Part shown: positions 9,557 to 16,072 of the stretch, one piece after another | Position numbering within the stretch: position 1 is the stretch's first letter | Layout: every line of letters starts with the position of its first letter | Assembly: GCA_028290125.1 (NCBI GenBank) | Contig: JAQGKM010000185.1 | Coordinates: 1 to 45,834 of the forward strand | Direction of reading: 5' to 3' | DNA from: Hyphomicrobiales bacterium | GTDB lineage: Bacteria; Pseudomonadota; Alphaproteobacteria; Rhizobiales; Beijerinckiaceae | Length of the DNA: 45,834 nt | Notes under the pieces: model-generated | The model's input: only the letters and a program-made list of their open reading frames with translations | Told to the model about the DNA's origin: nothing | The model's database searches: none | Translations under genes and position numbers: made by a program

Positions 9557-9761
9557 GTTCCCCCCTGGAGAGCGACTTATTGATCCAGCGGCACAACTCC
9601 GCTTGCAGTTGCGAGTTGCTGCCCGGAAGCGGACGGATTTGTGGCAGGCGGAAAGCCTTGTCGTTTTATCGGCTACGCTTCATATGAGAACGGGCCCGTC
9701 CTGCGGTGGCCCAAAAATTCACGAGACCAGATTCGTCTGGCGCAATGCTCGAGGAGTTCGC

Positions 9762-10157
9762 ATGCAGTTGAAAATTTCCATGGTGGCCGCCGCCGCTTTC
9801 GCCGCCCTCGGGTTTGCCGGACAGGCGATGGCGCAGGACGTCGAAGCTGGCGAGAAGAGCTTCACGAAGTGCCGCGCCTGTCATCAGGTGGGCGAGACCG
9901 CCAAGAACAGCGTCGGCCCCAACCTCAACGGTCTGATCGGCCGCCACTCCGGCACGATCGAGGGATATAATTATTCCGAGGCCAACAAGAATTCGGGCCT
10001 GACCTGGGATGAAGCCACCTTCAAGGACTACATCAAGAACCCGCGCGCGAAAGTGCCCGGCACCAAGATGGTCTTCGCCGGCATCCAGAACGAAACCGAA
10101 ATCGACAACCTGACGGCTTATCTCAAGCAGTTCGGCGCCGACGGTAAGAAGAAGTAA
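9762..10157 (+). CDS. Class I cytochrome c (c2-like), exported
   Basis: Signal peptide MQLKISMVAAAAFAALGFAGQAMAQ, CRACH haem motif, GPNLNGLIGR, PGTKMVFAGI, axial Met region; internal ATG of track ORF 9519..10157. Confidence 0.92.
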   Translation: MQLKISMVAAAAFAALGFAGQAMAQDVEAGEKSFTKCRACHQVGETAKNSVGPNLNGLIGRHSGTIEGYNYSEANKNSGLTWDEATFKDYIKNPRAKVPGTKMVFAGIQNETEIDNLTAYLKQFGADGKKK

Positions 10158-10171
10158 TCGGGAGCGCGCGA

Positions 10172-10534
10172 ATGTCCGATCTGGTCTTGTCCGATGACGA
10201 AATTCGCGCGCGCCTCACGCAATCGCTGCCGCACTGGCGATTGGCGCAAGGCGCCATCGAACGTGTCTACAAAACGGCGGGCTGGAAGGGCTCGCTGATG
10301 GTCGTCAACACCATTGGCCACCTCGCCGAAGCAGCGTGGCATCACCCCGAGCTTCTGGTCGCCTATCCCTCCGTCACAGTGCGGCTGAACACGCATGACG
10401 CAGGCGGCGTGACCGAAAAGGACTTCGCGCTCGCGGCGAAGATCGAAGAGGTCGTGATGTGGCGACCGGCGCGTGACGGCGTGCTGGACGGCACGCCGGA
10501 CGAGCCGGCCTACGCCTACATCAAATACGATTAG
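10172..10534 (+). CDS. phhB: Pterin-4a-carbinolamine dehydratase
   Basis: AEAAWHHPELLVAYPSVTVRLNTHDAGGVTEKDFALAAKIE active-site region. Confidence 0.88.
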   Translation: MSDLVLSDDEIRARLTQSLPHWRLAQGAIERVYKTAGWKGSLMVVNTIGHLAEAAWHHPELLVAYPSVTVRLNTHDAGGVTEKDFALAAKIEEVVMWRPARDGVLDGTPDEPAYAYIKYD

Positions 10535-10537
10535 CCG

Positions 10538-12502
10538 TTACGCCACAGCGTTCTTTGGCGCCTCAGGTTCGGTGACGGTCTTGCGTTTGGCTGCATCGAG
10601 GCAAACTTCCAGAGCTTTCGGCAGCGACGTCGTGCAGACATCCGTGCCGGTGCTGGCGCAGAGTTCGGGCGCACGCTCCTGCGTCTCCTTCGGCATCCAG
10701 AAGCAACCCACGAGACGCGCGTTCGGCAACCGGCGGCGGATGCGCCGCACCGCATAGCGCAGATGCGCGCCCGCGAGATCGGCATCGAAGGCCGACAGAC
10801 ACACGAGCGCGACGCCTTGAGCGGGCAGGCGTGTGATGCGGCCCGGCGCGAGCGTGTCGGCGCTGGCGACCTGTGCGCCGACGCCATGCTTGCGCAGCAT
10901 CTGCGCCAGCACCGTCGCCGCCGCTTCGTCGAGCGGGCTGCGCGCCGAGATACAAAGCACGGCGGTCTCGCTCGAAAACTCTTCCGCGAGCTGCTCAGGC
11001 GTCAGGACCGGCAGCTCCGGCGCAAGCGACAGGACGGGCGAGGGCGCATCGGCGTCGCGCGACTCCGCTTCCGGATTTGTGGGTTCGAGATCGGCGTCGT
11101 CGAGATCGTCGATCACTTCGCCGATCGTGTCGCGAATGCCGGCTTGATGCGAGTTGTCGAGCAGGCCTCGGCGCAGGTCCGCCTGGCCCATCATCAGGCT
11201 CGGCAGCGCGATGTCGTCGTAGAAATCGACCAGACGGCCGGTGCGCAGGAAGTCGGTCGCCTGATCGGCGGCTTCCGACGGATCGCCCGCCAGCATGCGC
11301 TGGTAGAAACTTTCCGATGGCGACAGCGCTGGCGCGTCGCTCAGCACGATGTCGAGGAAGGTCAGTCGTTCGACATGGCGCCCCATCACCACCAGACAAA
11401 CCGTCAGCGGCGTCGACAGCAGCAGGCCGATGGGTCCCCACAGCCATGTCCAGAACGTCGCCGAGACGACGACGGCAATGGGAGAAAGGCCCGTGGAATG
11501 CCCGTAAAGCAGCGGCTCGATGACCTGTCCGACGAGCGGCTCGAGCACGAGGAACAGCGCGAGCGTCAGGAACACCATGCTCCAGCCGGGATCTACGGCG
11601 GCGGCCAGCGCAAGCGGCCCGATGCCGGACGCGATGGCGCCGATGTAGGGCACGAAGCGCAGGATGCCGGCGAGCAGGCCCCACAACATCGGGCTGGGCA
11701 CGCCAATCAGCGACAAGCCAATGGCGATCACCACGCCGAATGCCGCGTTGAGCGCGGTCTGCACGAGGAAGAAGCGGCTGAGGCGCCGCGCCGCGTCGTC
11801 GAGCGCGACGGTCGTGCGATGCAAATCGCCGCCGCCGAACAGCCGGATCATGCGGTCGCGCAGATCCTCACGCTGCATCAGAATGAAGACGATGAAGATC
11901 GCGATGATGCCGACGGTCGCCAGCGGCTCCAGGACGGTCGAGGCGACGGTCTGCAGCATGTCCATCGGGCCGGGCGCCGGCTGATGCACTTCCACCGGCA
12001 CGGGTTCGGGCGCCGAGTCCTGCGAGCCTGACTGCGCCTGCGTGTTGTTCTGGGCGTCGGACCTGCGGCGCGCAAACGGATTTCCGACGCCTTTCATCGC
12101 CTCGGCGATATGCGAGATGAAGCTGTTGCCGGTCGCCGCCGTGCGCATCGTCTCCATCTTTTGCGAGATGGTCACCTGATAGCGCGGGAGCTCGTTGGCG
12201 AGGTCCGACACCTGCCGCGTGATGATCGTGCCGAGTCCGAAGATGAAGCTGAACGCGATGGCGACGACGAGCAGCACCGCGAAGGTGCGCGGCAGCTTCC
12301 AGCGCCGCAATTGCAGGACGGCGGGCGCGAGAACGAAACTGAGAAGCACCGCAATGGCGATCGGCACGAAGATCTGCCGGCCGAGATACAGCGCGGCGAT
12401 GATGAAAGCCGCGACCACGATGGTCGTGAGCGTATCGTCGTTGCGCTTGCCGCCGAGGCGCATTTTCGTGCGCGTCGACGACGGGGAGAGCAGGTCACTC
12501 AT
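10538..12502 (-). CDS. AI-2E family (UPF0118) transporter with about 300 aa C-terminal cytosolic extension
   Basis: Multi-TM core GLLAGILRFVPYIGAIASGIGPL...EPLVGQVIEPLLYGHSTGLSPIAVVVSATFWTWLWGPIGLLLSTPLTVCLVVMGRHV; likely start MSDLLSPSS at 12502. Confidence 0.88.
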   Translation of the reverse strand: MSDLLSPSSTRTKMRLGGKRNDDTLTTIVVAAFIIAALYLGRQIFVPIAIAVLLSFVLAPAVLQLRRWKLPRTFAVLLVVAIAFSFIFGLGTIITRQVSDLANELPRYQVTISQKMETMRTAATGNSFISHIAEAMKGVGNPFARRRSDAQNNTQAQSGSQDSAPEPVPVEVHQPAPGPMDMLQTVASTVLEPLATVGIIAIFIVFILMQREDLRDRMIRLFGGGDLHRTTVALDDAARRLSRFFLVQTALNAAFGVVIAIGLSLIGVPSPMLWGLLAGILRFVPYIGAIASGIGPLALAAAVDPGWSMVFLTLALFLVLEPLVGQVIEPLLYGHSTGLSPIAVVVSATFWTWLWGPIGLLLSTPLTVCLVVMGRHVERLTFLDIVLSDAPALSPSESFYQRMLAGDPSEAADQATDFLRTGRLVDFYDDIALPSLMMGQADLRRGLLDNSHQAGIRDTIGEVIDDLDDADLEPTNPEAESRDADAPSPVLSLAPELPVLTPEQLAEEFSSETAVLCISARSPLDEAAATVLAQMLRKHGVGAQVASADTLAPGRITRLPAQGVALVCLSAFDADLAGAHLRYAVRRIRRRLPNARLVGCFWMPKETQERAPELCASTGTDVCTTSLPKALEVCLDAAKRKTVTEPEAPKNAVA

Positions 12503-12644
12503 TGCGGGCGGGGCTCCATCGGGTCGTGTCGTTTGCAAGCTGCCGCACATCGCGCGCCGTTCGCGTGCAAACTGCCGAGGTGGGGCTAGGTTCCTTGCCT
12601 CTGGATGTCGAGGACGCTAGGAAGCCGTCAGGAGTTCGCGCGCC

Positions 12645-14087
12645 ATGGATCAACGCAGGCCCGATGAAGCGCCGACGGCGCGCCTTGGCGCGCTCGCGAC
12701 CTTGCCGGTGTTCTTCCGGCTTTCCGGCAAGCCCGTGCTGCTGGCCGGCGGCGGCGACGGCGCGGCCTGGAAGGCGGAGCTTCTGGCCGCCACCGGCGCG
12801 CAGGTGCGCGTGTTCGCAGCCGAGCCGGGCGCGAAGATGCGGCAGGCGGCGACCGACCTCGACAACATCGATCTTGTTTCCCGCGCCTGGACGCCGGCCG
12901 ATTTCGCCGGCTGCGCACTGGCTGTGGGCGATGTCGAAAGCGACGATGAAGGCCGCCTGTTTCGCGACGCCGCGCGCGCGGCGGGCGTGCCGGTCAACGT
13001 CGTCGATCGTCCGGCGCTGTGCGATTTCCAGTTCGGCAGCATCGTCGAGCGTTCGCCCGTGGTGATCGGCATTTCGACCGATGGCGCGGCGCCGGTCTTC
13101 GGTCAGGAGATCCGCGCCCGCATCGAGGCGGTGCTGCCGCAGGGCCTGCGGGCGTGGGCGGCGGCGGCCAAGGCCTGGCGGCCTGCGGTCATGGCGCGCA
13201 ACCTCGATTTCCGGACCCGCCGCCGCTTCTGGGAGCGTTTCACCCGCCGCGCCATGGACCAGGCCGATGCGCAACCCACCGAGGCCGATCTCGCGGCGCT
13301 GCTGGCGACCCTCGACACGGATGCTGCCGCCGGCCCGGCGCGCGGTTCGGTCGTGCTGGTTGGCGCCGGGCCGGGCGATCCCGACCTGCTCACCGTGAAG
13401 GCGGTGCGCGCCCTGCAATCGGCGGACGTCGTGCTCTACGACGACCTGGTGTCGCCACGCACCGTCAACGCCGCTCGCCGCGAGGCCACGCGAATCGCGG
13501 TCGGCAAGCGGGGTTACAAGCCGTCCTGCACGCAGGAGGACATTACGGCCCTGATCGTCTCGCTCGCACGCGAGGGCAAGCGGGTGGTGCGGCTGAAGGG
13601 CGGCGATCCGATGATCTTCGGGAGGGCCGGGGAGGAGATCGCCGGCGTCCTCGCGGCGGGCGTTCCGCTCGAGATCATCCCGGGCGTGACGGCGGCGGCC
13701 GGCGCCGCGGCGTCGCTCGGCCTGTCCCTGACCGAGCGCGAGACCGCGCGGCGCGTGCAGTTCATCACCGCCCACGCCCGCAATGGCCGCTTGCCGGACG
13801 ATCTCGCCTGGGCGGCGCTGACCGATCCCCGCAGCACGACGGTCGTCTACATGGGCGTCAAGACATTGCCGGTTCTGGTGGAACGCCTGCTGGCGGAGGG
13901 TCTCGACCCGCAGACCCCGGGCATCGTGGTCGAGCGCGCCACATGGCCCGACGAGCGACGCATCACGGGACCGATCGTCGATCTGCCGGCCAGAGTCGCT
14001 TCCGCCAACCCGGCGGGCCCCTGTCTCGTGCTGATCGGCGCGGCGCTGGGCGGCGCGCCGCTGGCTCTCGACAGATTCCGGGGCTGA
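12645..14087 (+). CDS. cysG: Siroheme synthase (precorrin-2 dehydrogenase/ferrochelatase plus uroporphyrinogen-III C-methyltransferase)
   Basis: N-terminal LPVFFRLSGKPVLLAGGGDGAAWKAELL; C-terminal VVLVGAGPGDPDLLTVKAVRALQSADVVLYDDLVS, VRLKGGDPMIFGRAGEEI, GVTAAAGAAASLGLSLT. Confidence 0.95.
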   Translation: MDQRRPDEAPTARLGALATLPVFFRLSGKPVLLAGGGDGAAWKAELLAATGAQVRVFAAEPGAKMRQAATDLDNIDLVSRAWTPADFAGCALAVGDVESDDEGRLFRDAARAAGVPVNVVDRPALCDFQFGSIVERSPVVIGISTDGAAPVFGQEIRARIEAVLPQGLRAWAAAAKAWRPAVMARNLDFRTRRRFWERFTRRAMDQADAQPTEADLAALLATLDTDAAAGPARGSVVLVGAGPGDPDLLTVKAVRALQSADVVLYDDLVSPRTVNAARREATRIAVGKRGYKPSCTQEDITALIVSLAREGKRVVRLKGGDPMIFGRAGEEIAGVLAAGVPLEIIPGVTAAAGAAASLGLSLTERETARRVQFITAHARNGRLPDDLAWAALTDPRSTTVVYMGVKTLPVLVERLLAEGLDPQTPGIVVERATWPDERRITGPIVDLPARVASANPAGPCLVLIGAALGGAPLALDRFRG

Positions 14088-14152
14088 ATCTCGAAATAGC
14101 TACAAACACTTGGCTTTTCAGCTTTGTAGAACAATGGGTCACCGGCTTTGGG

Positions 14153-14178
14153 GGAACCGTTAACCCTCCCGCTCCGTT
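14153..14178 (+). promoter_or_regulatory. Putative sigma-EcfG promoter (GGAAC-N17-CGTT)
   Basis: GGAAC 14153-14157, CGTT 14175-14178, 30 nt upstream of ATG 14208. Confidence 0.8.
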
Positions 14179-14207
14179 ACGAAGCAGGTCACAGCGAGGA
14201 GGACCGC

Positions 14208-14420
14208 ATGGAGCAGGAGCGCAAATCTACGTCTAACCGGGGGTTCGCATCGATGGATCGCGAAAAGCAGCGAGAGATCGCGCGAAAGGGTGGGCGAAGC
14301 GTTCCCAATGAGAAACGCAGCTTCTCCCAGAACCATCAGCTGGCTTCGGAAGCGGGACGCAAGGGTGGGCATTCTTCGCATGGCAACCGCCGTGCGGCTG
14401 CTAACCCGACTGTATCCTGA
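14208..14420 (+). CDS. KGG-repeat stress protein (YciG/con-10-like)
   Basis: MEQERKSTSNRGFASMDREKQREIARKGGRSVPNEKRSFSQNHQLASEAGRKGGHSSHG. Confidence 0.9.
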   Translation: MEQERKSTSNRGFASMDREKQREIARKGGRSVPNEKRSFSQNHQLASEAGRKGGHSSHGNRRAAANPTVS

Positions 14421-14450
14421 CGCTCTCACGTTTCTTCGACAAAAAGAAAA

Positions 14451-14475
14451 GCGCCGCGGAAACGCGGCGCTTTTT
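14451..14475 (+). terminator. Rho-independent terminator
   Basis: GCGCCGCG-GAAA-CGCGGCGC-TTTTT. Confidence 0.85.
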
Positions 14476-14496
14476 AACTTGCGTAAAAGGTCCAGG

Positions 14497-14775
14497 TCAC
14501 TCGGAAGCCGGGCTCGCAGCCTTTTTGCCACCATGCGAGGCATGTCCGCCCTTGCGGCCGGCCTGCGAGGCGAGCTCGTGGTTCTGGGAGAAGCTGCGCT
14601 TCGAGGGATTCACATTCTGTCCACCCTTGCGGCCAGCTTCAGCGGCCAGGCCCGGGTTCTGCGAGAAGCTGCGCTTCTCGTTCGGCACGCTCTCACCACC
14701 CTTGCGGGCGATCTCGCGCTGGCGCTCAGGGCTCATGGCGGCAAAGCCGCGAAGGGACTTCTTCTTCTCTTCCAT
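14497..14775 (-). CDS. KGG-repeat stress protein (YciG/con-10-like), second copy
   Basis: MEEKKKSLRGFAAMSPERQREIARKGGESVPNEKRSFSQNPGLAAEAGRKGGQNVNPSKRSFSQNHELASQAGRKGGHASHGGKK; start chosen at 14775 downstream of the promoter. Confidence 0.88.
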   Translation of the reverse strand: MEEKKKSLRGFAAMSPERQREIARKGGESVPNEKRSFSQNPGLAAEAGRKGGQNVNPSKRSFSQNHELASQAGRKGGHASHGGKKAASPASE

Positions 14776-14817
14776 GGCAGGTCTCGCTGCGGTTGCGGTC
14801 AAGATTGACATGAGGGT

Positions 14818-14842
14818 AACGCGAAGGATCAGCTTGGGTTCC
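14818..14842 (-). promoter_or_regulatory. Putative sigma-EcfG promoter (GGAAC-N16-CGTT)
   Basis: AACG 14818-14821, GTTCC 14838-14842, spacer 16. Confidence 0.8.
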
Positions 14843-14899
14843 TGCCAAGACGCAGCTTTTTTTGCAAAGTTTCGGCTTTGGTCGCGTCGGCAGCCTCAA

Positions 14900-14924
14900 G
14901 GAACTTCCGTTTTTTTCAACCGTT
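14900..14924 (+). promoter_or_regulatory. Putative sigma-EcfG promoter (GGAAC-N16-CGTT)
   Basis: GGAAC 14900-14904, CGTT 14921-14924; upstream of lipoprotein ATG 14963. Confidence 0.8.
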
Positions 14925-14962
14925 GAGGTCACGTCATCTCGGCGTAGCAATGGAGGACGCCC

Positions 14963-15226
14963 TTGAAAAAGATTCTTTTGGCTTCGACTTTCGCCATAGC
15001 CCTGGCCGGCTGTAACTCTCCTGGCGACCGTGCGCTCGGTGGCGCGGCTCTCGGCGGCGTCGCCGGTGCGGCGATCGGCGGTGCGGCGACCGGTACGGGC
15101 GGCGGCGCTCTTGCGGGCGCGGCCATCGGTGCGGTCGGCGGGGCCGCGATCGGCGCCTCGACGGCTCCGCGCTACGACCGTTGCTACATCGACGATTACG
15201 GCCGCGAGATCTGCCGCCGCTACTGA
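14963..15226 (+). CDS. Glycine-zipper lipoprotein
   Basis: MKKILLASTFAIALAGC lipobox; ALGGAALGGVAGAAIGGAATGTGGGALAGAAIGAVGGAAIGAS glycine zippers. Confidence 0.85.
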   Translation: MKKILLASTFAIALAGCNSPGDRALGGAALGGVAGAAIGGAATGTGGGALAGAAIGAVGGAAIGASTAPRYDRCYIDDYGREICRRY

Positions 15227-15244
15227 TCCGGCAGACGGACCAAA

Positions 15245-15276
15245 AAGAAGGGCGCCTCGATCGAGGCGCCCTTTTT
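15245..15276. terminator. Bidirectional terminator
   Basis: AAAGAAGGGCGCCTCGATCGAGGCGCCCTTTTT; perfect 22-nt palindrome GGGCGCCTCGATCGAGGCGCCC (15250-15271). Confidence 0.85.
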
Positions 15277-15302
15277 CGTGGCTGCTTGCGGTTGGGGCCG
15301 GT

Positions 15303-15440
15303 TCAGTAGACGCCGGAATAAAGAACGATGCCGACGATCACCGCGAGAAGCAGGACGGCTCCAAGTATCATGGTCAGGCGCACACCGCCCTTGCCCTGGC
15401 GCGCATCCTGCTGGTTGAGACGGGTTTGCGGTTCGCTCAT
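15303..15440 (-). CDS. Small single-TM protein, 45 aa
   Basis: Manual translation MSEPQTRLNQQDARQGKGGVRLTMILGAVLLLAVIVGIVLYSGVY*; ends just before the bidirectional terminator; below the ORF track size cutoff. Confidence 0.65.
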   Translation of the reverse strand: MSEPQTRLNQQDARQGKGGVRLTMILGAVLLLAVIVGIVLYSGVY

Positions 15441-15508
15441 GCATGATCCTTTATTGAACTGGCCGCCACCGCGCGAACACGGCGACGGCGCACGACGCCC
15501 CTGGACGA

Positions 15509-15997
15509 TCAGGCGTTCTGGTTGACGGTGTTGATGGCAAGCTCGCTCAGCAGCTTGTCGGTCTTCTTCTCTTCATCGAGCGTCTGCTGCAGAAGCTTGA
15601 TGGAGTTCTTCATGCCGAGCTGCTTCGCCCAGGCGATCAGCGTGCCGTAGCGCGACATTTCGTAATGTTCGATCGTCTGCGCAGCGGCGAGCATGCCGGC
15701 GTCGCGGACCTGATCGTCCTCGACCTCGTCCATGACATCCTTGGCTTCGGCGATGATGCCGTCCATCGCCTCGCAGCGCACGCCGCGCGCGGCGATTTCG
15801 CATTCTTCGAAGACCTGCTCGAGACGCTCGATCTGGCCTTCGGTTTCCTCACGGTGCTTTTCGAAGGCCTGCTTCAGTTCAGGCGACGACGCCTGCTTGA
15901 TCATCTTCGGAAGGCTGCGATAGATGAGCTTCTCGGCGTAGTAGATGTCCTTCAGCGTGTGGACAAAAAGATCCTGCATTGTCTTGACGGCGGCCAT
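15509..15997 (-). CDS. DUF892 ferritin-like protein (YciE/YciF family)
   Basis: MQDLFVHTLKDIYYAEKLIYRSLPKMIKQASSPELKQAFEKHREETEGQIERLEQVFE...AAAQTIEHYEMSRYGTLIAWAKQLG. Confidence 0.92.
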   Translation of the reverse strand: MAAVKTMQDLFVHTLKDIYYAEKLIYRSLPKMIKQASSPELKQAFEKHREETEGQIERLEQVFEECEIAARGVRCEAMDGIIAEAKDVMDEVEDDQVRDAGMLAAAQTIEHYEMSRYGTLIAWAKQLGMKNSIKLLQQTLDEEKKTDKLLSELAINTVNQNA

Positions 15998-16038
15998 GAG
16001 ACGCTCCTGTGTCGCTCAGGTGAAATGGGCGAGCGCCA

Positions 16039-16063
16039 AACGAGTCGAGCGGCGTGAAGTTCC
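16039..16063 (-). promoter_or_regulatory. Putative sigma-EcfG promoter (GGAAC-N16-CGTT)
   Basis: AACG 16039-16042, GTTCC 16059-16063, spacer 16; upstream of DUF892 gene (ATG at 15997). Confidence 0.8.
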
Positions 16064-16072
16064 CGCTCCACC

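Noticed and set aside
10538-12502. AI-2E transporter as a second quorum-sensing component linked to the rpf locus
   Set aside because: The family name is historical; members transport diverse substrates, and there is no LuxS or Lsr gene nearby.
12570-12594. Possible EcfG promoter for the AI-2E transporter (GGAAC-N16-AGTT, minus strand)
   Set aside because: Imperfect -10 and long distance to the start; insufficient support.
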